Of a stretch of DNA of 64,000 bases, positions 12,142-23,732 are shown piece by piece (the first letter of the stretch is position 1; every line of letters starts with the position of its first letter). The DNA is from Brevipalpus yothersi (lineage: Eukaryota; Arthropoda; Arachnida; Trombidiformes; Tenuipalpidae), in contig QZCP01000723.1 of the NCBI GenBank assembly GCA_003956705.1, forward strand, positions 124,001 through 188,000. The letters are read 5' to 3'. The translations under genes were made by a program, and so were the position numbers. Below the pieces are notes generated by a model that worked only from the letters and a program-made list of their open reading frames with translations, made no database searches and was not told the origin of the DNA.

Positions 12142-12456
12142 TCAGAGACCAAGAAGTTTATCGACCGGAGGATACATCCAACCATCATGTTTCATTCTAT
12201 CAGCAATTTCTCTCATATTTTTCATCCTCTGTTCATGAAGAGATTTTTCCAATTTTTCAACATCCCTTTGAACCACATTTTCATCACGAGTTTTCTTGGC
12301 CAATCTATCGGTAGCCAGCTGTAGCTGTTCCTATAGACAAAAAGAAACATTAAAATAATAAATAGCCGCTCACAATCGACCATCTTCACCCTTTATGATA
12401 GGTATGTTGTTGCTAGTTGAAAATCTTACCCTCAGCGAAACAGATTTCCTATCCAT
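12142..12456 (-). CDS. Small coiled-coil protein, 71 aa
   Basis: A 27-bp first exon (12456..12430, MDRKSVSLR) and a second exon (12330..12142) join across a 99-bp intron with a GTAAGA donor and TCTATAG acceptor to encode 71 aa. The product is highly charged and almost wholly helical, with a heptad run around ATDRLAKKTRDE and VEKLEKSLHEQRMKNMRE, then a hydrophobic end (MYPPVDKLLGL). No signal peptide or membrane segment is present. I do not recognise the family. The joined frame is clean and codon use looks coding, but a first exon of nine codons is weak evidence on its own. Its start is 501 bp from the divergent BTB gene. Confidence 0.55.
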
Positions 12457-12957
12457 GTCCGAATGGAATCAAACCAATTCAACTCAATTGCTTAACCACT
12501 AAACACGAATTGAATGGACAAAAAATGTGTGTTTATTTTTGTTTTCCTAAAACGAAATGTTTTTGTTAATAAAAAAATAAAAAGAAGGTAGTTCACATTG
12601 TGGCTGTTTGGTGGCGTTTTGTGCCAAGCCCAAAGAGTCTTGTTGAAAGAGAGAGTAAAAAAAAGAAGATGTAAAACAAAAGATGAACAAAATTTAATCA
12701 ATCAAATTTTAATGTATGTGTGTGTGTTTGATTAAAAATCAACACATTGTTTGCCACTTAAATAATAGTAGTGTCATCATAATTGTGTGTATTGAGCGGC
12801 TTTTTTAAAGTTATTTGGTGATCGGGCATTTCTTTTTTTAGACATCCACACACAGTATCAGCAACATCATCATTCAGACACCATAGAAGAGAGACATTCA
12901 CACACAGGAAAGATACAGATTGACAAACACACACTTACAATCAATAGCCCGGAAATA
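12457..12957. promoter_or_regulatory. Divergent spacer before the BTB zinc-finger gene
   Basis: A 501-bp spacer lies between divergent starts and is AT-rich with TG-rich and CA-rich patches. It must carry the 5' UTRs and probably the promoters of both genes. The role is inferred from layout. Confidence 0.45.
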
Positions 12958-15064
12958 ATGTCTGGAGAGGGAATATCAATACCCTCCAATGTAGTGAGTG
13001 GTGTTGGTGGTGGTGGTGGTAGTGTGGTCACTGGTGTGATTACCAACAATTCAACATCATCAACACCTTCTACACCACCGTCACAACAGCAGCAACAATT
13101 CTGCTTAAAATGGAACAATTATTCATCCAATATGGTGCGAACTTTTGGTCAAATGATTATGGATCAAGATTTTGTCGATGTCACACTTGCATGCGAAGGT
13201 TCCGCCATTAAGGCTCACAAAGTTGTTCTATCGGCGTGTTCAGATTATTTTAAGGAACTTTTTCTCGCCAATCCATGTAAACATCCGATTGTCATTTTGA
13301 AAGATATGAAAATGGATGATCTCAAAGCGATCGTTGACTTTATGTACAAAGGTGAAGTGAACGTTTTCAATCATCAATTGGCTGCACTTCTCAAAACAGC
13401 GCATATACTTAAAGTTAAAGGTCTAACCGAATCGAAGGATGATGATGAAGATGATTGTCACAATAATCAAGAGAACATACAGCCAAACAGTAATCATGGT
13501 AAATGCAATGTTAACACTAATGTCATCAATAATAATCATTCATTGATATCTGATCTCGACAAAACTTCTGGACGAAATATTATTATTGGTGGCTCTAATT
13601 TGACACATGTTGAGGATAGACTTATGACAAATGTTGATCGTCACAATGAATCTTCTGTAAATCATATCCTCAATTCTTCACAACAATCCTCAATTATCAG
13701 TCAAAATTCATCTACTTTACCTCCTCTTCACCCTCTCTCACAACAGCAATTCCACCAACAGACCCAACCATCTCATCATCAAATTTTGCCCCCTCCTCTT
13801 ACTAAAACAGTACCACCTCCTGGTCTTCAATCCACTTCAACGATATCTACTTCACACCACCAAGAGATTAATCATCAATTATCATCATCAGCCTCTTCAA
13901 CGTCTTCAACTTCCTCGCAATCGCATTTAATGGAGAGCTTCAGAAGCTCACAATCGCAATTACAAAAGTCTTGTCATTTAAATCGAGGAAAACGTCGAAG
14001 AAGATCCAAGCGAGTTGGAGATGTTTCCGCGATCCTCGAACGGGATGAAAGTGATTCCGGTTCAGGTATAGGATCGGGTGATGAAGAACTGACTATAAAG
14101 AAAGAACTTCATCAAGCGCTGGATCACGAACAGTCTATTACCACAACTGCAGCCACAGCAACCTCTACCTCAGCCTTGCAACAAAATGCAAGCAGTACTA
14201 ATGCACAAATAGGACACAATGTTTCCCAGGAACCACATCATTCTTTCCCAACAACCCGAAAAAAGCTTTCTCTACCACTATTGCATAACATTCAACCCTC
14301 ATCTAATCAAGATACAATGGGAAATACAATTTTAGCTCACGATGATGTAAGTTATGGCTGAAAATACCTTGGACTAGTGTTTGTAATAGTTTACAGAATG
14401 AAAACCATGCTTAAAATTGTCACCCTGTCATTGCTCACATGGTTCTATCAATTTTTGTCATTCTTATTTTTACAGAGCAATGAGCCATGGCACGAAGAAG
14501 AGCAAATGGGCATGAACGCTATTGAAGGTGATGATGAATCTAATGGAATGATGAGTAAGTTTTATTGATTCCTCTCTAATATCGTGAATAATTTCTTGAT
14601 TACTACTTCTTACCACTCGTTCTCTTACAGACATCAAACCGATTGTTTCATTTGATGAAGGAGAATCGATAAGTAATTCACTCTCCGTGCCTACAGAGAA
14701 TGTGGGAGTTAGTCAAGGGGATTACGATACACATTCTCCGGGATCTAATGATACACCCTCTCAAGGTAAGATGTGGTATTCGGTCGTCGTTTTAGTGTAC
14801 ACTCGGTGTCTCACTGTTTGCCGAACCTCGTCACTATTTGCCAATTTGTAATCAATATCATTTTTTTTCTTCACAGCTTATAAATATAGTAAAAATTGTA
14901 GATGTGATGTATGTGATCTAACTTTCACTGCTCTAAGTAGTCTAAGACGTCATCAAGAGCGACATTATCCAGTTCGAAAGCGATATGAGTGTGAGGTGTG
15001 TCAAAAATCTTATTCAAGAAAAGACTACCTCAAAGAGCATTGTAAAAACAAGCATCCAGCATGA
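12958..15064 (+). CDS. BTB/POZ transcription factor with two C2H2 fingers (tramtrack group)
   Basis: Four exons (12958..14346, 14476..14554, 14631..14765, 14877..15064) join to 596 aa. A Gly/Ser/Gln-rich N-terminus precedes a TTK-type BTB domain at about residues 47-150, with the group hallmarks FCLKWNNYSSNMVRTF, DFVDVTLACEG and KAHKVVLSACSDYFKELF. A long Ser/Asn/Gln/His-rich linker follows, with a basic nuclear signal (KRRRRSKR). The last exon encodes two C2H2 fingers: CDVC...HQERH and CEVC...HCKNKH. The architecture matches insect Broad-complex, tramtrack and lola-like DNA-binding factors; I cannot name the orthologue. In loci of this group the finger exons are often alternatively spliced; only one finger exon is visible here. 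Confidence 0.88.
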
Positions 15065-16230
15065 TTTTCTTGCTTTAAAGTCAAGAAAAGTTCCTCAAAA
15101 CCCCGAATTGGATAGTTTATCCAAAGTCTTCAACAATTTTCATTGTCACCAAAGGACATTTTTGTGAATTTGGGAAATTTGTGAGTACGGGTTTCCCTCG
15201 TACAATTGATCTCCTCAAGGTTCTTCATTGCCAGCCCCCTCTTTCACTAAATTCTGAACATTTGCTCATCATCCTTTTCCATATAATTAATCACATTCTA
15301 TGGTTCTCTCTGGTTGATAAATCGAAAGGATTTGTAGAGATGTAACAAATTTCATAACGAATTTCATTTTCGTTTTATTGAGTGATTCCTAGAATGATGA
15401 AAGCTCCTTTTTTCAACTTCCCTTTGATAGGAATTCATTTCTTCTTCCATATCATTCTATATCTTTGTAAGACATGGAATGATTTTTCACAATTTTTTTT
15501 CTCTCTGATTTTGTCTATGAATTTTCTTTGAAAGTTTCCCAGCACGTGCTCCCTATAGATTTTTTTTCTCTTGAAAATCTTGTAACCACTTTAGACCATC
15601 TAAACATAGCAAACACCGGTTTAGTACCCTCTCTACAAACTATTTAAAATATGTGTGTACGACTTTTTTGTGGAGACTTTCTCCTGTTTATCTTTCCCTT
15701 AAATTATGCCATATTTTGAATCAATGACCATAAACTATGGACGATGAATCCCACACGCACGGATCAGTGATCAATTTAGTTATCTCCCGGTACCTCTTTG
15801 TATCTTTTTTCGATGCTTCGATTGCTGTTAAAGGCTCTTCAATTACTGGTTGAAGAACAAGCCCCTTTGAAACTTTTTTCCATCAAATTGTAATATAATC
15901 ATGACCCATGATGTGTAGAATGCATTTCGAAGATCAACAGCCTCAACTAGCAAATTTTTCTGCATCACTCTTCAACACTCATACTAACAGGATGAAACAG
16001 GAGGCATTTAAGATTCTTCCTCTTGAAGATGTGCATCGATTTTTTTCCTGCATCTATTTTTCCATTAATTCAATTAATCGAATAAAACCTCATGTATTAT
16101 TGCCCAAATATTGAGTACTTTCTATCGAAACAGAAATTTTCCACCGATTGTTTACCTCGTATTGATTGAAATTCTCGAACAAGATAGTCAACGTGAAAAA
16201 TAAATTATTGTAGACGTTTTTTTTCTTGGA
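15065..16230. other. Convergent spacer, probable long 3' UTR of the BTB gene
   Basis: The spacer is T-rich with no credible ORF (15908..16114 lacks any protein feature). It lies downstream of the BTB gene and upstream (plus sense) of a minus-strand stop, so it should contain both 3' UTRs. Confidence 0.4.
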
Positions 16231-16892
16231 TCAATTTCTAGATCTTTCACAACAGGCAACACTTGACAAAAATTTTCTGGACATAAATATGAACACTGTT
16301 GACACTATGGTACAGGCAGCACTCAGCAAATGGAAATAGATATCTGAAATGAATGTTGCCTTAGATGGACTTGTTTTTGCATCAACTATGTAAAAGAATG
16401 AGACGAAAAGAAACAAGATTTAAGAAAATCAATTAATTACTGATTGAGTAGGGACAATTAACTAAGCATTTAAGATGATAGTCTAAGCCGTTGATACCAG
16501 ATAGATCGATTAAGTGGAACTTATATCTGAGACTTACTTATGAGAGTGAAAGAACTCAAGAGAATCAAAATTCCTGTCAAAAAAAGAGTATTCAATACAA
16601 TTTGGCAGTAAATGAAGTAACGATTACGCAAATTAACTCCATAATTGGATGATACAAATGCTAATACTGTTAGAGATGTTAATAAGCCAAGAATATTATA
16701 ATGTTGTGCGTCCTCATAGAAGAAAAAGCTGAGAATCATCAAAAATATGGAAAAAATACCCAAACCAAAATTAATACGTCCAGCTATAATAAGCCTATCG
16801 AATGTGAGTTTAATATCAGGCTCTATTTCGATCAGAACGAATAAAGGATCGTCGGAAATATTCCATAAACCCACTTCCCTTACTGTTTGCAT
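16231..16892 (-). CDS. Orphan four-pass membrane protein, 169 aa
   Basis: Two exons, 16892..16538 and 16385..16231, join across a 152-bp GT-AG intron to 169 aa. Four hydrophobic segments stand out at about residues 42-60 (GLGIFSIFLMILSFFFY), 67-86, 92-118 and 136-153. The N-terminus is hydrophilic and the C-terminus is short and basic (CCERSRN). I do not recognise the family; the arrangement resembles small tetraspan proteins in general. The ATG at 16892 is the first in the open frame, but an upstream exon cannot be excluded because the next upstream bases look like a splice donor (AGGTGAGA at about 16896). A second orphan four-pass gene starts 1.3 kb away in the opposite direction. Confidence 0.6.
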
Positions 16893-17691
16893 CTCACCTA
16901 TTCAGAGTATTGGAATGTACCACATCGATCGTGAATTTCTTCCTTCGTAACTCTCGAATCCTTTACCAAACACAAATTGAAATCGTAAAGAATATTGAAT
17001 CTGTATGATGAATCTTTTGTTTGGTGAGAAAAAATGTCTACATTTCCTCTTCCCAATGGAACATGATCTACATGATCCATCAATCATTTGATGTGTATAT
17101 TCTTCCCAAAATGAAAACATGAAAATTCTTCAGGTATGAGAGAGACCTAAAGGCTTCTAGGTGAATTTCGTGATGAAATAATGAAAGTTTTGGTGAAGCT
17201 TTGAATTTGGGTGTTGCTGGTTTAGCAAGCATGTTGTTTCATTGTGTTGAGGCGGTTTGTAAGATAATATTCGTTGGCTTAATCGATTTTGACTCCTAAG
17301 CATACATTTTTCTGATTTTCTTTCTCATTCAAGCGAGAAAACTTTTATCTCTCCTCCATAGGCATTTTCGCGTTCAATTTGACAGGTTCTCTCTCTCTCT
17401 CGAAATGCTAAGAAAATTTATGATAGCAGCTTGAAAATTATCTTGACATCGATCGTCAGTAAGATGGGCAATCAGCTTTATGTATTATCTCTTCTTTTTG
17501 AAAGATCGATGAAAACTTTCAAACTTCATGAAGAAGCCTTTTAACATAGAGATAGAACAAAGTTTACAATTTCGCAGATCAAACAAGATCACCAGAAACC
17601 CTATTATTATTCATCCATTTGACTGATTTTCGCCCTTCATTGCTGGCATACAGGGCGAAAAGTTGAGCTCCAATTTGAATTCACGCAAGAG

Positions 17692-17774
<83 letters not shown>

Positions 17775-18188
17775 GGAGAAAAGAATAACAACAGAGCACT
17801 TGTTCTCTCCTCCTTCGTCGAATCACTCCCAAACCTTCTTCTCCTTCTTCTTCTCACCATCGAACTCACTTACCCAGTTATTTTGGTCCTTTTTTGAGAG
17901 TAGAACATTTGGCAAGATTGTAGAATGAGAGAGATAGGAAAGAAAATGAGATGTGAGATGGAGGAAAAAATGTTCAAAGAAATGAAGATGACAGTTGAAA
18001 TGTCTACTTATGATTGTCCAGAAGAAGGAATAATGGTCAGTTCGAATCGGCGACAAGAGTGACTCCCATCATCTTTTCAATAACTAGACGAATTTCATAG
18101 TCGCAAAAGTTCTTTTCTCACATCGAAGTTGCTTTTCATAATGTGAACTGAGTTCTTTTTGCATCGGTGAATTTTCATCATCATCGAG
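16893..18188. other. Divergent spacer with a GA microsatellite
   Basis: The spacer lies between two divergent membrane-protein genes. It contains a compound (GAAA)n(GA)n tract at about 17690-17771 and otherwise AT-rich sequence without credible ORFs. It should hold both promoters. Confidence 0.4.
17690..17771. repeat. Compound (GAAA)n(GA)n microsatellite
   Basis: About 24 bp of GAAA repeats run straight into about 58 bp of pure GA dinucleotides. One strand is all purine. Confidence 0.95.
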
Positions 18189-18827
18189 ATGGCTACCTAT
18201 GCTAATCCTAAGGCATTGAAATTGATTATCTTGTTCTCCAATTCGATAATATTCCTAATCAACTCAATTATCCTGATAGTCATCATCATCCAATTAATTG
18301 GAATTGGTTCTCCAGAAGTTATCACCGATACATCATATATCCCCGGAAGTTCCGATGTCGACCCAATTATGCAGAATTCTACACTTCCGTTACAAGATAT
18401 TCGTTTGGTTCCGACACCAGTGCTCAGAGATGAGAATTCTCGAAGAGGCAATCCAGATTTAATAATCCAGCGTTTTCCCAGTATTGGATCAGTTTCGGTC
18501 AAGTTTCTGCTCATACTGTCCACAATAGGAGTAGCAATATTAGGCTCAGTTGCAGCCAATTCCGAAAGTCCAAAGTTGCTCAACACAAATGGCTATCTCT
18601 GTTTTTTGTCATTTTTTGTGAAATATTTGTTTGTTATCGCTTCTCTACACATGGTTGGTCTGAGCAATTCTCTTCACAAATTAGGTTTCTGGTTAGTGTT
18701 CCAATTAACAACTGTTGGTGTCTACGAACTTGTGCTTGGTTTGTCCTCTTGTCAATTTGCATCTACACTCAAGCGAGGAGATGCTGCAGAGCCTCAGATA
18801 CAGAAGTTGGAATTTTTGAAAGATTAA
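18189..18827 (+). CDS. Orphan four-pass membrane protein, 212 aa, single exon
   Basis: An intronless frame of 212 aa begins at ATGGCTACC. It has a long first hydrophobic segment (residues ~10-37), a hydrophilic ~65-residue loop with one N-glycosylation sequon (QNST), then three further membrane segments at about 104-122, 131-155 and 162-184, and a charged tail. The loop between helices 1 and 2 is the largest, unlike tetraspanins, whose large loop lies between helices 3 and 4. I do not recognise the family. Membrane pattern and intact length support a real gene; an overlapping antisense ORF (18197..18586) is its shadow. Confidence 0.65.
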   Translation: MATYANPKALKLIILFSNSIIFLINSIILIVIIIQLIGIGSPEVITDTSYIPGSSDVDPIMQNSTLPLQDIRLVPTPVLRDENSRRGNPDLIIQRFPSIGSVSVKFLLILSTIGVAILGSVAANSESPKLLNTNGYLCFLSFFVKYLFVIASLHMVGLSNSLHKLGFWLVFQLTTVGVYELVLGLSSCQFASTLKRGDAAEPQIQKLEFLKD

Positions 18828-19494
18828 AATCTTAATGAAGGTTGAATCTGATGGTGATCTTGAGTTTCCCTTCAAACTGAGCTTCTTCAAAGATGTTGGA
18901 CATCTGTGGAAATGGAATCTCATCAATTCTTCCAATTTTCATCATCAAATTGATTTTCAAGAGAGATCATAATTCTGTGTGACTAACGCTTTTATCATTA
19001 GGGAAAGAAGATTCAATGTGGAAGAATTCGTTGAAATGAGCGGGAAGTTCTCAGTAAGAGTTCTAATCGATGAAATTGCTCTACTCAACAGTCAATTGAA
19101 TCCATTGTCTATCATCTCGCAGTAACCACCATTCCTCATGGGAAAATTCTCGACAGCATCCAACATCCGATGAACTTGGTCAATTCTCAGTGAGAGCTCA
19201 AAATTCTTTCCTCCCACATTGAATACCTGGAGATAATTTCCTCTAAGTGTTCACCTTTCATGTAATGGGAAGGCAGGATAGGGTTTCATTCAACTATATA
19301 CCTATATTCTGTGGCCATGAATAGTAAATATTTCCTTTCGAAGCCATTTCCATCCTGATAAACTTACTCTCTCTCTTTCATAGTGTTCACCTCGAACCCT
19401 ATCAAGTTCATTATTTTCCTTCAGCAAGACAAGCAAGTAGCTATGATAATAAGGTTCGCCTTTGAAGTAAACATATCAGTTTTCTGGGGTTTCC

Positions 19495-19571
<77 letters not shown>

Positions 19572-20916
19572 CAAGGGAAGACGGAAAAATTTTCCAATCA
19601 CTTTCCATGAAACATGGCAAAAAAGCTAAGCTTCCCAGAGGATATATATCTCTTCAGTCTTTTACAACGTCAATTGCAAAGAGTTCCATTCACAAACAGA
19701 AAAAAAACACTCAATTTGAACAAAAATTCGATAGTCCTCAATGACTACTATAGATATCTCAGCCACTCATTTGTTTGTTATGAAGATTGTTCATCATCTC
19801 AAAATAGCATCCATCCAAATTATCAGAACAGTCATTGATTGGAGAAAAAAAATTTCAAGCAAAAAATAAAATAAAATAAAGTTATGTCAATTGTCATGTT
19901 GACCCATCAAAATTTTAACGAAACATTTTTTTCTTTCCCTCCATCAAAAGTTCTGATTCAGAACATCAAATAACATGAACGTTACGACAAGTGTACGTCA
20001 ACGAAGTGTACGTTGATGATGAGCTTAATTGTCAATTTTTTTCTTGCACACTCACAATTGTCAGTGTGATGAGTATCCTGACATCTTGTGCGGGTACATA
20101 CGTACATTAATTACACTGTACATTGAAGAAATAGAAAAAAAATTATCATCATTAACCAAGAAAATGATGGAAAAAGATGTAAGAGAACGTTGGGCAGAGA
20201 AAAGAAAGGCAGAGAGAGAGAGAGAGAGAGAAAAAAGGTGGAGAACGAAAAGCAAAAAACATCTGATTTGATTTGAAGAATCGCAAATCATTTTGAGCAA
20301 AGAGAGAGAGAGAAAGAAATAAAGCTTGTGTATGTTTGTGTTTGTTTCTCGTGATTCCTTGAAGAGTGTACAGTGTATGAATCACTGCATCCACTGATCA
20401 TAATTCTCGTGCAGACATCGTGATCTCTCTTTACTTATATGTTTTCTCTTTGCTTTGAGTAATTAGTTCTCATGTGTTTAGCATTTATTTTTCGCTTACT
20501 TTTGCCTCTGTTCAAACACGATTGATTGGTCAATGAAAAGCAATTCATATGATACACGCGCTTACACCCAAAAAGTGTATAATGTTTAGTTATACTTCAA
20601 CATTTTAATAGGCGTTGTTGATACATTATTATCTTTCTCTTTCTCTCTCTCTCGAACTCATGTGTTTGGTTTTCAGTTTCTCTCTCTCAACATCATACTT
20701 AATTATCATCCATAATCAAATTATTTGAGAGATGTGAGTGTTGATCTTGTGACACCTCTCTCTTTCTCATGTGTTTTTTTTGAGTGAGATTAATTTTCTC
20801 TCTCTCTCTTTTGCATTCACAGATTGCTCATTGTTTTGGGAATCTCTTTCTTTCGCCTTTTCGTTCACTACTATTGTATTTTACTTTGTTTTCATATGGT
20901 GTCCCATATCCTTTAC
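18828..20916. other. Intergenic spacer rich in CT/GA repeats
   Basis: About 2.1 kb with no credible gene. It holds the long (TC)n tract at 19496-19568, short GA runs near 20211-20231 and 20301-20315, and CT-rich patches near 20635-20690 and 20795-20812. Short ORFs here are translations of the repeats. Confidence 0.45.
19496..19568. repeat. (TC)n microsatellite
   Basis: An uninterrupted run of about 36 TC dinucleotides. Confidence 0.97.
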
Positions 20917-21644
20917 ATGATGACTACTCGAGCTATTGAAGACTTGAACCCTTTCTCATCTGGATCAGGTAATTATTGATTATGATGATGGTGGTAATTG
21001 TGGTAGAGTTTAAACCTTAATCACTTTTCATGTTCGCTTGCTGTTTGATGGATTTTAATTATTGTCGTTTTTCTTTATCCATATCTCATTCAACAGATAC
21101 TGATTCTACCAAAATGTATTCTCATCCAACCATTGATGTTGACGATTTAGGTTCATCAAGTCTCCTGAAATTGGATCCCAAATTTGATGTACTTGAGGAG
21201 CCTGAAAATTTGTTTCTGGTTGAAAACAAGGATCGTAAATTGGTTTTTCTTTACATAAAAGATGATATCATTCATGAGCGCGATTGTTTATCGGGAGAGA
21301 TAGGATTCTGTTATGATTTGAGTGTAATAACGAACATTACCATTGCCAAGGACAATCCGCTTGCGATTATCATGTGTTTCGATTCTCGAGTACAAAGTAA
21401 GAAGCTGGCTCGATATGTTTTCGAAGATAAGCAATCATTGGATGATTTCAAGAGTAACTATTGTACACCATCATTAATTCGTCGCAAAAAGAAGCTCTCC
21501 AATCAGCAGAAAAAATTTACGTGCCTCAAATGTGGTTATTCTCGTATTCTCGGTGACAAAGAGCCATGCAACAGTAATGAGTGTCCAAAGTGCTCTAGTG
21601 TTTTCACTTATTTAAGCTCTACAGATGGTACATCAAGCTCATAA
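20917..21644 (+). CDS. Zinc-ribbon protein of unknown function, 199 aa
   Basis: Exon 1 (20917..20968, starting ATGATGACT) and exon 2 (21097..21644) join in phase across a 128-bp GT-AG intron to encode 199 aa. Residues ~45-145 form alternating short strands ending in an amphipathic helix (YVFEDKQSLDDFKSNY), which looks PH-like. A basic linker (RRKKKL) leads to a C-terminal ribbon with CLKCG ... CNSNECPKCSS, consistent with one zinc site. The tail is Ser-rich. I cannot name the family; a relation to the C-terminal part of PH-like LKB1-interacting proteins is only a guess. The exon join is well supported, but the start could belong to a longer gene with upstream exons. Confidence 0.6.
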
Positions 21645-22566
21645 TGTGATTAGGAACGCCTTTGTTCCATTATAATTATGGTTTTTTTCTACATATTATC
21701 ATTCCTCGCTACCTTTTTTTCTTCCTCTCTCTATCTCTCACTCTCTCAACATACTAACCTCAAAGATTCATCCCTCTATTTGCTGAGATGATATTACATC
21801 GGCAAATTTTGTCTAAAGTATACTAATTATTACTTTCGATCGTTTGCACAGTTATTGTTATTCATATTTCATTATCCATAAATGAATTGTTATTAGTTAC
21901 TTTCAATTCATATCAATTGACATTTAGGGTTTCAAATTTCATTACTTGTTCCTATCCCTATTGTAATGAGTCATAATTTTCTTCAGTCAAATATGTAATC
22001 TCATTGATCATTTTATGAAATTACATAAGATTTTATTTCATGAACAGATCACATTTCTACACCTTAATCACACGACCAAAAGCTTTATGGACAAATCGAA
22101 ATCAATATCTCATGTCTGATATATCTCACACAAGTTGATCACAAACCGAAGCAATCTATGATAATCTCTTTCCGTTTTATTTTCACCAATCGATATGATT
22201 GAACTTGCTGATGAAGGGAACAAAAAATTTTCCATTCAAAAAACTGTACACTATTTCCTTCCCCTGATATCACTTTTATTTTCGTGGAATTCTCATCCAT
22301 GATGATGATATTTTATCAGAAGCATCGGAAGTTGCCTACAGCATAGAGCAACCAGTACGATGTTGTGTTTATGTTTATCATGTGATGTTGTGTCGCTGCA
22401 GATAGAGAGCAATAAAGCGGCATGTTGATGATGATCGACTTGTCCTGACCGCACAACCAGTGTGATTAGCCTGATTAATTCTTGATTAATTGTGATAAAG
22501 TTTGATTGCAATATTTGTTTGATAGTCTTCCCGTTAATGATACTGTTGTGATCCATAATTGAAGGT
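21645..22566. other. Intergenic spacer before ARH3
   Basis: About 920 bp of AT-rich sequence. Minus-strand ORFs near its end overlap the ARH3 start in the antisense direction and look like shadows. No gene or repeat of note is seen. Confidence 0.4.
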
Positions 22567-23677
22567 ATGAATCTTTTGAGAAGTCGTTTTCGTGGATGTC
22601 TTCTAGGTGTTCATCTGGGTGATACTCTTGGATCTCCATTCGAAGGAGATGCAACCGTGGCCAAAACCGTTTTACGAAACTATCTAAACAATATGCTGGC
22701 CAATAAAGGTAGGATATTGTGTGTCTTAGGTGAAGGTTATCAATATTTAGTCTAATGATTGATTCCTCTCTCTCCAACCCATAGGCAATGTCCAAGTATT
22801 TTCATTCACAGATGATACATGTATGACAATTTCTCTTGCTGAATCGCTACTCAAAAACAATGGTTTCAATGCAACTGAGCTGGCCAAACAATTTACCGAA
22901 GGGTACTTCCAAAATACTCGCCGAGGCTATGGATACAATGTGGTTGATGTTTTTAATGCACTTCATCTTACCAATTATGAGGATCCTTTTCTACCTGCTC
23001 AACGGCAATTCAATGGTACAGGTTCCTATGGTAATGGAGCTGCTATGAGAATTGCACCTGTAGCATTGTTCGGTTTAAACTTTACCGATGAACAGATCAA
23101 TGAACTAGCAGCAAATTGTTCCAAAATAACCCATTCAAATGTGAAAGGAATCAATGGAGCTATACTACAGTGTCATGCAATTCGATTGGCTCTCAAATGT
23201 GATGGACCTTTGAATGCAATCGAATTTGTGGAAGAATTGTTAAATAAGATGAGACATGTCGAGGGAAGTACAAATCAAAGTGGTAACATTTATACCACAT
23301 CTTTGGAAGAAATGTTGAAAATTTTACATGGAACTCATCAAATCAAAAATCCAACCACTGAGCAGATTGTTGAACTTTTTGGCAATAATGTCTCCGCCAT
23401 GAGATCAGTTCCATCGGCCATCTATTGTGCAATTCGAGCCCAGCAACCTTTAAATGATTTTGAGACAGACAATCCATTTTTAAGAAGTCTTTTCATCTCA
23501 ATCTCTTTGGGCGGTGATACTGATACTATCGCATCGATGGCATGTGCAATCGTTGGAGCACTTCATGGGGACGAAAAGATTCCAGAAATTCTTCTTAAAC
23601 ACTGTGAAAAACCCGAGATTAGTAGCCAACTTGCCAATGAACTTTACAAAAGGATAGAAAATGAAGGTGAAGGATGA
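22567..23677 (+). CDS. ADPRS: ADP-ribosylserine hydrolase ARH3
   Basis: Two exons (22567..22708 and 22785..23677) join across a 76-bp GT-AG intron to 344 aa; human ARH3 is 363. The DraG-fold enzyme removes ADP-ribose from serine and degrades poly(ADP-ribose) and O-acetyl-ADP-ribose, using two Mg ions. Metal-site motifs are present: FTDDT at residues 55-59, and SLGGDTDTIASMACAI, with GDTDT at 291-295. The substrate-loop segment GTGSYGNGAAMRIAP lies between. A poly(A) signal follows 50 bp after the stop. A broken inverted copy of the middle of this gene lies about 9.5 kb downstream (32690-33115). Confidence 0.95.
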
Positions 23678-23726
23678 TGACAAATTGCAATGAAATGCAT
23701 CTCCTATCATGTATAGTTTTGTAAAT

Positions 23727-23732
23727 AATAAA
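23727..23732 (+). terminator. Poly(A) signal AATAAA of ARH3
   Basis: A canonical AATAAA hexamer lies 50 bp after the ARH3 stop on the coding strand. Confidence 0.55.

Noticed and set aside
16898..17120. Minus-strand ORFs upstream of the 169-aa membrane protein, ending near an AGGTGAGA donor-like site
   Set aside because: They could be an upstream exon, but the proteins have no hydrophobic or conserved pattern and the phase gives no clear gain.
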